Origin: Achromobacter marplatensis
Lineage (GTDB): Bacteria > Pseudomonadota > Gammaproteobacteria > Burkholderiales > Burkholderiaceae_B
DNA length: 64,000 nucleotides
NCBI RefSeq assembly: GCF_002209535.1
Contig: NZ_NJIG01000003.1
Coordinates: 372,001 to 436,000, forward strand
Direction: 5' to 3'
Shown: positions 1-9,524 of the stretch, one piece after another
How positions within the stretch are numbered: the stretch's first letter is position 1
How the letters are laid out: each line of letters begins with the position of its first letter
Notes under the pieces: generated by a model
The model's database searches: none
Told to the model about the DNA's origin: nothing
The model's input: only the letters and a program-made list of their open reading frames with translations
Program-made: the position numbers and the translations under genes

Positions 1-2
1 GG

Positions 3-1745
3 GCGGCGCGCCTGGTCACGCAGCTGAACGGCATTCTGGTGCAGAACATCGAAGAACGCCTGTTCCCGCGCCCCGACAGCGATGCGCGCGATATCGACGA
101 TGATTTTCGCAATCTGCGCGACCGCCTGGACATCATTCGCGACGACGGTTTCGAACGCAATCCCACGCTGCTGTTGCGCGCCTTCCTGGTGATGCAACAG
201 CACCCTGAGCTCACAGGCATGTCGGCCCGCACGCTGCGGGCCATCTGGCATTCGCGCCACCGCATCGACGCGCAGTTCCGCCGCAACCCGGTCAACCGCA
301 AGCTGTTCCTGCAGATCCTGCAGCAGCCGCGCGGCATCGTGCACGAACTGCGGCGCATGACCATGCTGAACATCCTGCCGCGCTACCTGCCGGTGTTCCG
401 CCGCATCGTGGGCCAGATGCAGCACGACCTGTTCCATGCCTATACGGTGGACCAGCACACGCTGGCGGTCGTGCGCAACCTGCGCCGCTTCACGATGCCC
501 GAGCACGCTCAGGAATATCCCCTGGCCAGTCAGTTGATCGCGGGCCTGGACCGGCACTGGGTGCTGTATGTAGCGGCGCTGTTCCATGACATCGCCAAGG
601 GCCGCGGCGGCGATCACTCCGAGCTTGGCGCTCGCGAAGTGCGCAAGTTTGCGCAAGACCATGGCATGGATCCCGAGGACGCCAAGCTGGCGGAGTTCCT
701 GGTGCGCCAGCATCTGCTGATGTCGGCCGTCGCGCAAAAGCGCGACCTGTCGGACCCGGCCGTGGTGCAGGAATTTGCCGCCACCGTCAAAGACGAACGC
801 CATCTGACGGCGCTTTACCTGCTGACGGTGGCCGACATCCGCGGCACCAGTCCCAAAGTCTGGAACGCCTGGAAGGGCAAGCTGCTGGAAGACCTGTACA
901 AGCTGACGCTGGCGGCCCTGGGCGGCGCCCATGCCGACGCCCACACGGTGCTGACGGAACGCAAGGAAGAAGCCGCCCGCCTGACCCGGCTGGTCGGCTT
1001 GCGCGACGATGCCCGCGAGGCCTTCTGGAATCAGCTGGACGTGGCCTATTTCCTGCGTCACGACGCCTCGGACATCGCCTGGCACACGCGCCACCTGTAT
1101 CACCAGGTCGCGCCCGCGCAGGCAGTCGTCAAGGCTCGCCCCACCGAACAAGGGGAAGGCCTGCAGATCATGGTCTATACCCGCGATGCGCCCGACCTGT
1201 TCGTGGCCATTTGCGGCTATTTCGACGCCAAGAGCCTATCCATTCAGGACGCGCGGATCCACACCACGCGGCACGGCTGGGCGCTGGACAGCTTCATTGT
1301 GCTGCTGCCCGAAGGCGCCAGCGACCTGCGCGCGCAAGCCACGCTGGTCGAGCATGAACTGGCGGAACGCCTGAAAGACCCGCACGCGGCCGCCCAGACG
1401 CAGCCCAGCCGCGGCGGCTATTTCGGCCGCAGCCGACAGTCCCGGGTGTCCCGGGTGTTTCCCGTCATGCCGCAAGCCGAATTGCAGCCCGACGAGCGCA
1501 GCACCTCGTGGCGCCTGTCGGTCACCGCGACTGACCGCCCCGGCCTGCTGCACGCGCTGGCGCGCGTGTTTGCCCAGCACGAAGTCAACCTGCTGATGGC
1601 CAAGATCATGACCTTGGGCGACCGCGTGGAGGACGTGTTCATCGTGGACGGCTCGGCGCTGGCGCGCCCCCGCAGCCAGATGCAGTTCGAGCGTGACGTC
1701 CTGGACGCGCTGGCCGGCGAAGAGGCGCAGCAGCGCGTCGCCTGA
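3..1745 (+). CDS. glnD: Bifunctional uridylyltransferase/uridylyl-removing enzyme GlnD (3' part; start lies before the window)
   Basis: C-terminal two thirds of the nitrogen-status sensor that uridylylates and de-uridylylates PII proteins in response to glutamine. The frame is open from base 3, so the N-terminal nucleotidyltransferase domain lies upstream of the window. Visible are the HD domain responsible for uridylyl removal (FHDIAKGRGGDHS, near base 590) and two C-terminal ACT domains that bind glutamine (around bases 1160-1310 and 1510-1670, the latter with TDRPGLL). About 580 residues are present of the roughly 860 usual in this family. It lies 74 nt before marC on the same strand. No damage is seen. 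The function assignment is firm. Confidence 0.95.
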   Translation, partial: AARLVTQLNGILVQNIEERLFPRPDSDARDIDDDFRNLRDRLDIIRDDGFERNPTLLLRAFLVMQQHPELTGMSARTLRAIWHSRHRIDAQFRRNPVNRKLFLQILQQPRGIVHELRRMTMLNILPRYLPVFRRIVGQMQHDLFHAYTVDQHTLAVVRNLRRFTMPEHAQEYPLASQLIAGLDRHWVLYVAALFHDIAKGRGGDHSELGAREVRKFAQDHGMDPEDAKLAEFLVRQHLLMSAVAQKRDLSDPAVVQEFAATVKDERHLTALYLLTVADIRGTSPKVWNAWKGKLLEDLYKLTLAALGGAHADAHTVLTERKEEAARLTRLVGLRDDAREAFWNQLDVAYFLRHDASDIAWHTRHLYHQVAPAQAVVKARPTEQGEGLQIMVYTRDAPDLFVAICGYFDAKSLSIQDARIHTTRHGWALDSFIVLLPEGASDLRAQATLVEHELAERLKDPHAAAQTQPSRGGYFGRSRQSRVSRVFPVMPQAELQPDERSTSWRLSVTATDRPGLLHALARVFAQHEVNLLMAKIMTLGDRVEDVFIVDGSALARPRSQMQFERDVLDALAGEEAQQRVA

Positions 1746-1819
1746 TCGCGCCGCAAGGCATCGCCAGACCACCCCGGACCGCATACAATCCGGGTTTTCG
1801 GCCAGGCGACGCCCGCTCC

Positions 1820-2533
1820 ATGCAGCTCAATGACTATTTGCGCGTTTTCGGTGGCAGCTTTTTCTTCGCGCTGGCCACGCTCCTGCCCTTCCTGAACCCG
1901 CCGGCCATCGCGCCGATCTTCCTGTCGCTGACGGAAGGCGCGTCATCCTCCACGCGGATGGTGCTGGCCAAGCGGGTGGCGATCAACGTCTGCCTGATGC
2001 TGATCGTGGCCATGGTGGCCGGCAACGTGCTGCTGAGTTTCTTTGGCATTTCGCTGTCCATCGTGCGCGTCGGCGGCGGGATGCTGGTGATCGCCAGCGC
2101 CTGGCGGCTGGTGAATTCCCCCGACGCCGATACCGAACGCGTAGCGCGCATGGCCGAATCCTTTACCCCGGAAATGGCCAAGGCCCGCGCCTTCTATCCG
2201 CTGACCTTCCCCATCAGCTGTGGCCCCGGCTCGATCGCGGCGGCCATCACCGTGGGCGTTTCGCTGCGCGACCAGAACCACGTGCTGAGCCTGGTGCGGC
2301 TGGGCGGCTCGATTCCGGGCATCATCGCCGTGTCGCTGACGCTCTATATCTGCCTGCGTTTTGCCGCCCAGATGCTGCACCGCCTGGGCGACAACGGCAC
2401 CGCCGTGTTCATGCGGCTGTCGGCGTTCATCATGCTGTGCCTGGGCGTACAGATCTTCTGGGAAGGCGCGCGCGACCTGATGCTTGGCGTGCTGACGCAA
2501 GTCATGCAACCAATTCCGATTCCCAAGGCCTAA
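1820..2533 (+). CDS. MarC family integral membrane protein
   Basis: A 237-residue inner-membrane protein of the MarC/UPF0056 family, made of about six hydrophobic helices with the family-typical N-terminus (LLPFLNPPAIAPIFLSLT) and the central FPISCGPGSIAA segment. The family was named from its position beside the mar locus in enteric bacteria, but its role is unknown and it is not itself a multidrug resistance pump. The ATG at 1820 is taken because it begins the conserved N-terminal helix; the ribosome-binding site before it is weak. It is probably co-oriented, not necessarily co-transcribed, with glnD and dsbB. Confidence 0.85.
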   Translation: MQLNDYLRVFGGSFFFALATLLPFLNPPAIAPIFLSLTEGASSSTRMVLAKRVAINVCLMLIVAMVAGNVLLSFFGISLSIVRVGGGMLVIASAWRLVNSPDADTERVARMAESFTPEMAKARAFYPLTFPISCGPGSIAAAITVGVSLRDQNHVLSLVRLGGSIPGIIAVSLTLYICLRFAAQMLHRLGDNGTAVFMRLSAFIMLCLGVQIFWEGARDLMLGVLTQVMQPIPIPKA

Positions 2534-2590
2534 GCCCTGAGCCTGGCTGGACATGGATCCCGCCCCGACCAACCCGAATCCGCAACAACA

Positions 2591-3076
2591 ATGACTACTC
2601 GCTCTGAACGCCTGCTTCGCCTGATCGCCTTATTCTGCTTCGGCGCGGTGGGCGTGGCCCTCGTCTCCCAGCACGTCTTCGACATGCCGCCCTGCGCCTG
2701 GTGCGTCATGCAGCGCCTGATTTACCTGGTGATCGGCGTAATCGCCCTGATCGGCAGCTTCGGCGGCGGGCGCGCGCTGACGCGCATCGCCGCAGCGCTG
2801 GCGGCCCTGCTGTCCCTCGGCGGCGTAGCCGCCGCCTGGTATCAATACAGCGTCGCCGCCAACATGCTGTCCTGCGACCAGACCTTTGCCGACCGCTTCA
2901 TGACCGGCATCGGCCTGGAAGGCGCGATTCCCTGGCTGTTCGGCATCTTCGCCACCTGCATGGACGCCAAGGTGCCGGTGCTGGGTATCGAGTACGCCCT
3001 GTGGAGCCTGGCGCTGTTCGTGATCCTGTTCTTCATGGCGCTGCCTGTCGTCTTCGGGCGCAGCCGCTCCCAGTAA
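2591..3076 (+). CDS. dsbB: Disulfide bond formation protein B
   Basis: A 161-residue four-helix inner-membrane oxidoreductase that re-oxidises periplasmic DsbA and passes the electrons to quinone. Both redox cysteine pairs are present: CAWC at residues 35-38 in the first periplasmic loop, and Cys95 with Cys123 in the second. Length and topology match the family. Oxidised DsbA is needed in other bacteria for folding the flagellar P-ring protein FlgI, which is also encoded in this window, but nothing here links the two genes directly. Confidence 0.95.
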   Translation: MTTRSERLLRLIALFCFGAVGVALVSQHVFDMPPCAWCVMQRLIYLVIGVIALIGSFGGGRALTRIAAALAALLSLGGVAAAWYQYSVAANMLSCDQTFADRFMTGIGLEGAIPWLFGIFATCMDAKVPVLGIEYALWSLALFVILFFMALPVVFGRSRSQ

Positions 3077-3101
3077 GCGGCGCGCCTCGCGCAAGATCAT
3101 T

Positions 3102-3614
3102 TTGAAATACCTGACCGGCTACCCGGAAACCCTGCTGCTCCAGACCCAGAAACTGCTAGACCAAGGCAAACTGGGCGCCGCACTGCTGTCGCGCTACCCG
3201 GACGGCCCGCATGCCGTGCGGACCGACCGCGCGCTGTATGAGTACGTGACGGACCTGAAGAACACCTATATGCGCAATGGCGACCTGATCAACAAGGTTG
3301 CCTACGACAGCAAGATCCACGTGATCCAGCATGCGCTGGGGCAGCACACGTACATCTCGCGGGTGCAAGGCGGCAAGCTGCGCGCCAAGCACGAGATCCG
3401 CGTGGCGACGCTGTTCAAGACGGTACCTGCCGAGTTCCTGAAGATGATCACGGTGCATGAGCTGGCGCACCTGAAAGAGAAGGACCACAACAAGGCCTTC
3501 TACAACATGTGCCTGCGAATGGAACCGCACTATCACCAGTACGAATTCGACCTGCGCCTGTATCTGACGCATCTGGAGGCGACGCGGGAAACCCTCTGGG
3601 AGGCGAAGGGGTAA
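3102..3614 (+). CDS. YgjP/M48-like zinc metallopeptidase-domain protein
   Basis: A 170-residue cytosolic protein with the zinc signature HELAH at residues 119-123 and a further His129 in a KEKDHNKAFY context, as in the YgjP/WLM (DUF45) group of gluzincin-like proteins. Substrate and role are unknown. The start is a TTG at 3102, 25 nt after the dsbB stop; the next in-frame ATG would remove about 56 conserved residues, so TTG is preferred although the ribosome-binding site is poor. A strong terminator follows. Confidence 0.8.
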   Translation: MKYLTGYPETLLLQTQKLLDQGKLGAALLSRYPDGPHAVRTDRALYEYVTDLKNTYMRNGDLINKVAYDSKIHVIQHALGQHTYISRVQGGKLRAKHEIRVATLFKTVPAEFLKMITVHELAHLKEKDHNKAFYNMCLRMEPHYHQYEFDLRLYLTHLEATRETLWEAKG

Positions 3615-3624
3615 ACGGCCCGGC

Positions 3625-3660
3625 GAAAAAAATGCCGTCCCTCGGGACGGCATTTTTCAA
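3625..3660. terminator. Bidirectional intrinsic terminator between the YgjP-like gene and purF
   Basis: The stem ATGCCGTCC pairs with GGACGGCAT around a CTCG tetraloop (3632-3653). It is preceded by a run of A and followed by a run of T, so it can stop transcription from both converging operons. It lies 11 nt after the + strand stop codon and 20 nt after the purF stop. Confidence 0.9.
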
Positions 3661-3679
3661 TCAGCCTGACAGTAACGGA

Positions 3680-5200
3680 TCAGGCGTCGTTAGCGGCGTA
3701 ACCCATATTGAACTGCAGGCCGCTGGCGCCTTCCTCCTGGCCCGGCTCCGCGCGCGACTGGCCCAGGCGGGCCAGGTATTCGGCAGTGATGTCGCCGGTG
3801 ACGTATTCACCGTCGAAGCACGAGGCTTCGAAACGCGACATCTTGGGGTTCAGGTCACGCACCGATTGCTGCATGTCTGCCAGGTCCTGGTAGATCAGCG
3901 AGTCGGCGCCGATGGCGCGGGCGATTTCCTCGTCGGTGCGGCCGGTGGCGATCAGTTCCGACTGCGTGGGCATGTCGATGCCGTACACGTTGGGGAAGCG
4001 GACCGGAGGCGCAGCCGAGGCAAAGTACACCTTGTTGGCGCCGGCGGCGCGCGCCATGTCGACGATTTCGCGGCTGGTCGTGCCGCGGACGATGGAATCA
4101 TCGACCAGCAGCACGTTCTTGCCCTTGAATTCCATGCCGATGGCGTTGAGCTTCTGGCGCACGGACTTACGGCGCACGGCCTGACCGGGCATGATGAACG
4201 TACGGCCCACGTAGCGGTTCTTGATGAGCCCTTCGCGGTAGTCCAGGTTCAGGCGCGCAGCCAACTGCATGGCGGCAGGACGCGACGAATCCGGAATCGG
4301 CATCACGACGTCGATATCGCCCAGGCGCATGTTGCGCGCAACCTTGTCGGCCAGGTATTCGCCCATGCGCAGGCGGGCGTCGTAGACCGACACGCCGTCG
4401 ATCAGCGAATCCGGACGCGCAAAGTACACGTATTCGAAAATGCAGGGCACCAGTTGCGGATTGTCAGCGCACTGGCGGCTGACGAAGCGGCCGTCCAGGT
4501 CGATGAACACGGCTTCGCCCGGGTCGACGTCGCGCACGAAGACGAAACCGCTGCCTTCCAGCGCCACGGATTCCGACGCCACCATCCATTCGGTGCCTTC
4601 GTCGGTTTCCATGCGGCCGATACACAGCGGACGGATGCCGTTGGGGTCGCGGAAGGCCAGCAGGCCGTAGCCGGAAATCTGCGCCACGACGGCGTAGGCG
4701 CCACGCACGCGCTTGTGCACGGCCGACACCGCGCGGAAGATGGCGTCGTCGTCAAGCGACACGCCGTTGGCCGACGATTGCAGCTCGTGCGCCAGCACGT
4801 TCAGCAGCACTTCGGAATCCGAATTGGTGTTGATGTGGCGGCGATCGACCCGGTAGAGCGATTCGCGCAGTTCACGCCAGTTGGTCAGGTTGCCGTTGTG
4901 GGCGAACATGATGCCGAACGGGGCGTTGACGTAGAACGGCTGGGCCTCTTCCTCGCTGGCGCTGGAGCCCGCGGTGGGATAGCGGACCTGGCCGACGCCA
5001 GACGTACCCGGCAGCGAGCGCATGTTGCGCGTACGGAAGACGTCGCGCACCAGCCCGTGAGCCTTGTACATATTGAATTGGTTGCCTTGCGACGTCGCGA
5101 TGCCCGCGGCGTCCTGCCCGCGATGCTGCAACAGCAGCAAGCTGTCATAGAGCAGCTGGTTGACCGGCCCGCGCCCGATGACCCCTACGATTCCACACAT
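3680..5200 (-). CDS. purF: Amidophosphoribosyltransferase
   Basis: A 506-residue enzyme that transfers the glutamine amide to PRPP, the first committed step of purine synthesis. The N-terminus MCGIVGVIG carries the Cys2 nucleophile exposed after Met removal, followed by [10 protein letters not shown] of the Ntn-type glutaminase domain. The C-terminal phosphoribosyltransferase domain has the PRPP loop [17 protein letters not shown]. It is the last gene of the folC-SPOR-cvpA-purF operon, the arrangement known from Escherichia coli, 30 nt after cvpA. No purine riboswitch or PurR site was recognised. Confidence 0.97.
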   Translation of the reverse strand: MCGIVGVIGRGPVNQLLYDSLLLLQHRGQDAAGIATSQGNQFNMYKAHGLVRDVFRTRNMRSLPGTSGVGQVRYPTAGSSASEEEAQPFYVNAPFGIMFAHNGNLTNWRELRESLYRVDRRHINTNSDSEVLLNVLAHELQSSANGVSLDDDAIFRAVSAVHKRVRGAYAVVAQISGYGLLAFRDPNGIRPLCIGRMETDEGTEWMVASESVALEGSGFVFVRDVDPGEAVFIDLDGRFVSRQCADNPQLVPCIFEYVYFARPDSLIDGVSVYDARLRMGEYLADKVARNMRLGDIDVVMPIPDSSRPAAMQLAARLNLDYREGLIKNRYVGRTFIMPGQAVRRKSVRQKLNAIGMEFKGKNVLLVDDSIVRGTTSREIVDMARAAGANKVYFASAAPPVRFPNVYGIDMPTQSELIATGRTDEEIARAIGADSLIYQDLADMQQSVRDLNPKMSRFEASCFDGEYVTGDITAEYLARLGQSRAEPGQEEGASGLQFNMGYAANDA

Positions 5201-5230
5201 GGTGAGATTTCCTGGTTGATTTGAAGCTAA

Positions 5231-5719
5231 TCAATACGGCAGCCATGTCGCCAAAGACGGCGGCAGCCACGTTTTGATATGTTTGATGGCCTCGATGGCC
5301 GAATGCGAAAACATGGCGTCCTTCCACCACGGCTCTTGGGGCAGCGGCGTATAGCCGGCGGCGGCGACCAGCGCCAGGACGATCACCAGACCACGGGCCA
5401 GCCCGAACATGCCGCCCAGGCCGTGATCGGCGGGGCTGAGTCCGGTACTGCGGATCAAGGCGGCGAGCGTCATGTTGACCAAACCCACACCAAGCAGCAC
5501 AAGGATGAACACCACGGCGTATGAGACTCCCATGCGCAGCAGCGTCGTTTCAATATAGGGCTCCAGCCACGTATAGACCGTGGGGCCCCACCATATCGCG
5601 GCCACGAAGGCCAGCAGATAGGCGACCAGCGACAGCACCTCTTTGAGCAGGCCACGCACCAGGCCCAGCACACCCGAGACCGCCAGGATGGCCAGCACGA
5701 CGAAGTCGAAGCCGGTCAC
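5231..5719 (-). CDS. cvpA: CvpA family membrane protein
   Basis: A 162-residue inner-membrane protein with four predicted helices, beginning MTGFDFVVLAILAVSG. The E. coli homologue is required for colicin V production, and its wider role is unsettled. Translation starts at a GTG that overlaps the stop codon of the SPOR gene by one base, so the two are translationally coupled. Its place directly before purF is the widely conserved arrangement. Confidence 0.92.
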   Translation of the reverse strand: MTGFDFVVLAILAVSGVLGLVRGLLKEVLSLVAYLLAFVAAIWWGPTVYTWLEPYIETTLLRMGVSYAVVFILVLLGVGLVNMTLAALIRSTGLSPADHGLGGMFGLARGLVIVLALVAAAGYTPLPQEPWWKDAMFSHSAIEAIKHIKTWLPPSLATWLPY

Positions 5720-6534
5720 TATTGCGCGGCGATGAAACCATTGTCATAGCCCAAGGTGCGCAAACGCGCCTGGGCCGCCTGCGCCGCCTCGCGCGAAGGG
5801 AACGGCCCCACGCGCAGACGGTACTGCTGTTTACCTCCGATGGAGGCTTGTTCCACAAATGCGTTGGTGACGCCCGCCTGATGCAGCTTGGTGCGGCGCG
5901 ACTGGGCGTCTTCCGATGTCGTGTAGGCCGCGATCTGCAGGACGAAGTTGCCTTTGGCGGCGGCGGGCTTGGGCGCCGGGGCGGCGGCAGCCGGCGCGGA
6001 ACGGCCTTCCAGCAGAGCCAGGGCGCGTGCGCCGTCGTCGGAACGCGTGTCGGGCTTGGGCGCCGTGGCCGGCTTCGGTTCCGGCTTGGGTTCAGGCTTC
6101 GGCTTGACTTCGGGCTTGGGCGGCGTGGCGGGCGGCGTCACTTGTGTGGCGGGCGGCGTTGTCGGCGCAACGGCCACGGGCGGCACCGATGTGACGGGCG
6201 GCGGCGTCGGGACAGCGGCAGGATCCGTGGGGGCCGCGCCCGGGGTGCCAGACTCCGGCGTGGCAGGCGTGGTGGCCTGCGGTTCGCTTACCTGCGGCTG
6301 GAACGGCGTATTGCGTTCCGGCACGCGGATAGGAATGTTGTCGGCAACCGGCACGGGCTGCGAATCAAGCACCATGGGAAGAATGATGACAGCCGCCAGC
6401 ACCAGGGCGACGGCGCCTGCCAACCTGCGCCGCGCGCGGCCGCGCAGCTCCGCAGCCTGCACCTCGCTAGGCACTGCCGCCCGTTTGGAGGACTGCGCCT
6501 GATCGGCAGGATCTTTGCGTTTGAAAAAACCCAT
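5719..6534 (-). CDS. SPOR-domain cell-division-type protein (DedD-like)
   Basis: A 271-residue bitopic protein: short cytoplasmic N-terminus (MGFFKRKDP), one membrane helix near residues 39-55, a Pro/Ala/Lys-rich periplasmic linker (about 80-175) and a C-terminal SPOR domain (about 196-270, FVLQIAAYT to YRLRVGPF) that binds denuded septal glycan. Position between folC and cvpA matches E. coli dedD. The reading frame extends 17 codons upstream, but the ATG at 6534 is chosen because AAGGA lies about 13 nt upstream and the extension looks non-coding. Confidence 0.88.
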   Translation of the reverse strand: MGFFKRKDPADQAQSSKRAAVPSEVQAAELRGRARRRLAGAVALVLAAVIILPMVLDSQPVPVADNIPIRVPERNTPFQPQVSEPQATTPATPESGTPGAAPTDPAAVPTPPPVTSVPPVAVAPTTPPATQVTPPATPPKPEVKPKPEPKPEPKPATAPKPDTRSDDGARALALLEGRSAPAAAAPAPKPAAAKGNFVLQIAAYTTSEDAQSRRTKLHQAGVTNAFVEQASIGGKQQYRLRVGPFPSREAAQAAQARLRTLGYDNGFIAAQ

Positions 6535-6597
6535 GGAAGAGAATTCCTTGCGGCGCCTTGCGGCAATATGGCGGCGGGCCGCCAAGACCCGATTTGC

Positions 6598-7908
6598 CTA
6601 TGCCTTGCGACCCAGTGCCTGCAAAACCGAGGCCACGGTGAGAAACGACCCGAACACCACGATTCTATCATTCTCGCCCGCCCGTTCGCGCGCCGCAGCG
6701 AAGGCCTGCGCGGGATCCGCATAGGCCGCGATGCTGGGACTTTCGGCCCCGGCGGGTGACGGCGGTAACGCCGCGGCCACCTGCTCGGCCAGCGCCTGGC
6801 CGGCGGTTCCGCGCGGCCCGGGCAGGCCGGCGCAATACCAGTGGTCGATACGGGTGCCCAGCTTGGCCACCACGCCCGCCAGGTCCTTGTCGTTCAGCAT
6901 GCCGAACACCGCATGGGTATACGGATGGAAGCCCATGTTATCCAGGTTCTGCGCCAGCACGGCTGCGGCATGCGGATTGTGCGCCACGTCCAGGATCACC
7001 GAAGGCTGGCCCGGCAGGATCTGGAAACGGCCCGGCAGCGAGGCCTGCAGCAGGCCCAGCCGCACGGCCTGCTGTTGCACCGGCAGGCGGTCCCGCACGG
7101 ATTCCAGCGCGGCCAGCGCGGCCGAGGCGTTCAGCAATTGATTGGCGCCGCGCAGGGCCGGATAGGCCAGCGCGCTGCGGCGCTGTTCGCGGCCGCCGTA
7201 CGCCCACTGCTGGCGGTCGCCGGAATAGTTGTAGTCGCGCCCGAACAGCCAGAGGTCGGCGCCGATCTGCTCGACGTGATCCAGGAGCGATTGCGGCGGC
7301 ACGGGGTCGCTGCAGATGGCGGGGCGGCCTGCGCGGTAGATATGGGCCTTTTCGAAGCCGATTTTTTCACGGGTGTCACCCAGCCAGTCGATATGGTCGA
7401 GGTCGACGCTCGTGACGATGGAGCAATCCGCGTCCACGATGTTGACGGCGTCCAGACGGCCGCCCAGGCCCACTTCCAGTACGACGGCGTCCAGGCGCGA
7501 TTGCGAGAACAGGCGCAGGATGGCCAGCGTGGTGAATTCGAAGTACGTCAGCGAGACCTCGCCGCGGGCGGTTTCCACGGCCTGGAACTGCTCGATCAGG
7601 GCGGCGTCGGAAGCGATCTGGCCATTGACGCGGGCGCGTTCGTTGAAGTCGATCAGGTGCGGGGAGGTATACAGCCCGACCTTGTAGCCGGCCGCCAGCA
7701 GAATGGCTTCCAGCATGGCACAGGTGGAACCCTTGCCGTTGGTCCCGCCAACGACGAATTTCACGCCGGACAATTCCAGCCCCATGCGCGCAGCCACTTC
7801 GCGGACGCGGTCCAGGCCCATGTCGATCGCAGTGGCGTGGATGGACTCCAGGTACCGCAGCCAATCGGACAGGGTGGCGGAAGCGTCGGGCGGGCGAACA
7901 AGGGACAT
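6598..7908 (-). CDS. folC: Bifunctional dihydrofolate synthase/folylpolyglutamate synthase
   Basis: A 436-residue Mur-ligase-fold enzyme that joins glutamate to dihydropteroate and then adds further glutamates to folates. The P-loop GGTNGKGST is followed by YTSPHLIDFNERARVNG, and the DVAHNPHA motif of the C-terminal domain is present. It is the first gene of the SPOR-cvpA-purF operon in this window and diverges from the cupin operon; their promoters must share the 158-bp gap 7909-8066. Confidence 0.96.
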   Translation of the reverse strand: MSLVRPPDASATLSDWLRYLESIHATAIDMGLDRVREVAARMGLELSGVKFVVGGTNGKGSTCAMLEAILLAAGYKVGLYTSPHLIDFNERARVNGQIASDAALIEQFQAVETARGEVSLTYFEFTTLAILRLFSQSRLDAVVLEVGLGGRLDAVNIVDADCSIVTSVDLDHIDWLGDTREKIGFEKAHIYRAGRPAICSDPVPPQSLLDHVEQIGADLWLFGRDYNYSGDRQQWAYGGREQRRSALAYPALRGANQLLNASAALAALESVRDRLPVQQQAVRLGLLQASLPGRFQILPGQPSVILDVAHNPHAAAVLAQNLDNMGFHPYTHAVFGMLNDKDLAGVVAKLGTRIDHWYCAGLPGPRGTAGQALAEQVAAALPPSPAGAESPSIAAYADPAQAFAAARERAGENDRIVVFGSFLTVASVLQALGRKA

Positions 7909-8011
7909 GGCGGGGTCGCGAAGTGAGATCAGCCTTGGATTTTAGCAGTCCGTGCACGGTGTTTTCCCTAATCCCCTAGGGCGCGGCACGGTATCTCGAC
8001 CGAAAAAGCGC

Positions 8012-8054
8012 TTGCCGATGTTTTTTTCATACGTGAAAATAAATTTATGTATGA
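8012..8054 (+). promoter_or_regulatory. Putative promoter and operator of the cupin operon
   Basis: An AT-rich patch in otherwise GC-rich DNA. It contains an imperfect 28-bp inverted repeat (8027-8054, half-sites TCATACGTGAAAAT and AAATTTATGTATGA, 10 of 14 pairs symmetric) just before the cupin start. TTGCCG at 8012-8017 with GAAAAT 17 nt later could be the -35 and -10. ACGTGAAA (8031-8038) recurs at 12727-12734 upstream of the iclR gene. Binding by that IclR protein is only an inference. Confidence 0.4.
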
Positions 8055-8066
8055 GAATTTAAACGG

Positions 8067-8489
8067 ATGACCATGACGCAACCGAACCCCCCCCACTGGC
8101 TGGTCCGCGAGGCCGACGTCCCGGGCTACCACCCCGCCAACCACACCGGCACGCTCAATCGCCGGCTGATCAGCCCCGAAACGGTCGGTGCTCGTGGCGT
8201 GGAAGTGCTGCTGGGTGTCATCGACAAGGGCAAAGGCGCCCTGCCCCATGCCCACCCCGGCATCGAACAGGTCTGTTATCTGATTTCGGGCACGGCACGC
8301 GCCCAGGTGCAGGACGAATGGGCCGACATGGGCCCGGGCGATTGCTGCTATTTCCCGCCCGACATCCCGCACGTCTTCACCGTGACCAGCGACGAGCCCG
8401 CCCGCCTGCTGGTGATCTACACGCCGCCTTATGAAGAATCCCCCGATCGCGTGATCCGCGATTTCCCGGCATCACCCCCTGCCGCCTGA
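8067..8489 (+). CDS. Cupin-domain protein
   Basis: A 140-residue single-domain cupin. Motif 1 (PHAHPGIEQVCYLISG) and motif 2 (DCCYFPPDIPHVF) supply histidines and a glutamate that usually bind a divalent metal, so it is either a small metal-dependent enzyme or a ligand-binding accessory protein. The substrate cannot be read. A second ATG lies two codons downstream and could be the true start. It is the first gene of a four-gene unit with a Bug receptor, a CoA-transferase and an acyl-CoA dehydrogenase. Confidence 0.75.
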   Translation: MTMTQPNPPHWLVREADVPGYHPANHTGTLNRRLISPETVGARGVEVLLGVIDKGKGALPHAHPGIEQVCYLISGTARAQVQDEWADMGPGDCCYFPPDIPHVFTVTSDEPARLLVIYTPPYEESPDRVIRDFPASPPAA

Positions 8490-8552
8490 CGGCGCAGCAA
8501 CAGGCAGCGGACAAAGAGCCGCGCTTGACCCCACAAAAACTGGAGACAAACC

Positions 8553-9524
8553 ATGCGAAACCTGAGCCTGCTGGGCGCGGCCCTACTTGGCGCAGCGGCC
8601 GTGATGGCGGCCCCCGCCACCCACGCCGCCGACTATCCCAACAAACCCATCACCCTGATCGTGCCCTTCCCGGCCGGTTCGGGCACCGACGCCGTCGGCC
8701 GGATATTCGGATCCGAACTGTCGGCCATCCTGGGCCAGCAGATCGTCGTCGAGAACAAACCCGGCGCCAACGCCACCATCGCCGCCAGCTACGTGGCGCG
8801 CGCCAAGCCTGACGGGTACACCCTTTTCGTCACCACCAACACGTCGCACTCGGCCGCCCCCTGGCTGATGAAGAACGTGCCCTACGACCCGGTCAAGGAC
8901 TTCACTCCCATCGCGCGCGGCGGCAACCTGCCCTTCATCCTGGTCGCGAATCCGAAGCGCCCCTGGAAGACGGTCGCCGACCTGGTGGCGGACGCCAAGA
9001 AGAACCCGGGACGCATCACCTACGCCAGCGGCAACAGCACCGGCATCGTCGCCGGCGCCACGCTGGCCGACCGCGCCAAGATCGACATCCTGCACGTGCC
9101 TTACAAGGGCACGCCGCAAGGCCTGACCGATGTGGTCGGCGGGCAGGTGGACTTCATGTTCACCGACCTGGCCTCCGGCCTGCCCTTCGTGCAATCGGGC
9201 CAGTTGCGCGCGCTGGCCGTGTCCACCGCCGAACGCAGCGCCATCGTGCCCGACCTGCCGTCCATGGCCGAGTCCGGCGTGAAGGACTTCGACCTGAATT
9301 CCTGGAACGGCTACTTCGGCCCGGCCGGACTGCCGCCCGACGTCGTGGCCAAACTGAACGCCGCGATCAATCAGGTCGTGGCCAAACCGGAAGTGAAGAA
9401 GCGCCTGGCCGGCCTGGGCTTCGACGCTTTCTCCAGCACGCCCGAGGCGTTTGCGCAGTTCGTCAGCGAACAACGCGACCTGTGGGGCAAGCTGATCCGC
9501 GACGCGGGAATCGAACAGCAATGA
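8553..9524 (+). CDS. Bug/TctC family extracytoplasmic solute-binding protein
   Basis: A 323-residue periplasmic receptor of the large Bug family, which bind carboxylates and similar small molecules. An N-terminal signal peptide ends near THAADYPNKP; then come the family-typical IVPFPAGSGTDAVGR and the HVPYKGTPQGLTDVVGGQVD segment. Most Bug proteins in Alcaligenaceae are orphans without their own TctAB membrane partners, and none is encoded here. Its stop overlaps the start of the next gene (ATGA at 9521-9524), so its ligand is probably the compound the downstream enzymes degrade. Confidence 0.92.
   Translation: MRNLSLLGAALLGAAAVMAAPATHAADYPNKPITLIVPFPAGSGTDAVGRIFGSELSAILGQQIVVENKPGANATIAASYVARAKPDGYTLFVTTNTSHSAAPWLMKNVPYDPVKDFTPIARGGNLPFILVANPKRPWKTVADLVADAKKNPGRITYASGNSTGIVAGATLADRAKIDILHVPYKGTPQGLTDVVGGQVDFMFTDLASGLPFVQSGQLRALAVSTAERSAIVPDLPSMAESGVKDFDLNSWNGYFGPAGLPPDVVAKLNAAINQVVAKPEVKKRLAGLGFDAFSSTPEAFAQFVSEQRDLWGKLIRDAGIEQQ

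Noticed and set aside
3509-5224. Long open frame (571 codons) on the + strand across purF
   Set aside because: It is the antisense shadow of purF: no ribosome-binding site, His/Arg/Ala-rich composition and no family resemblance.
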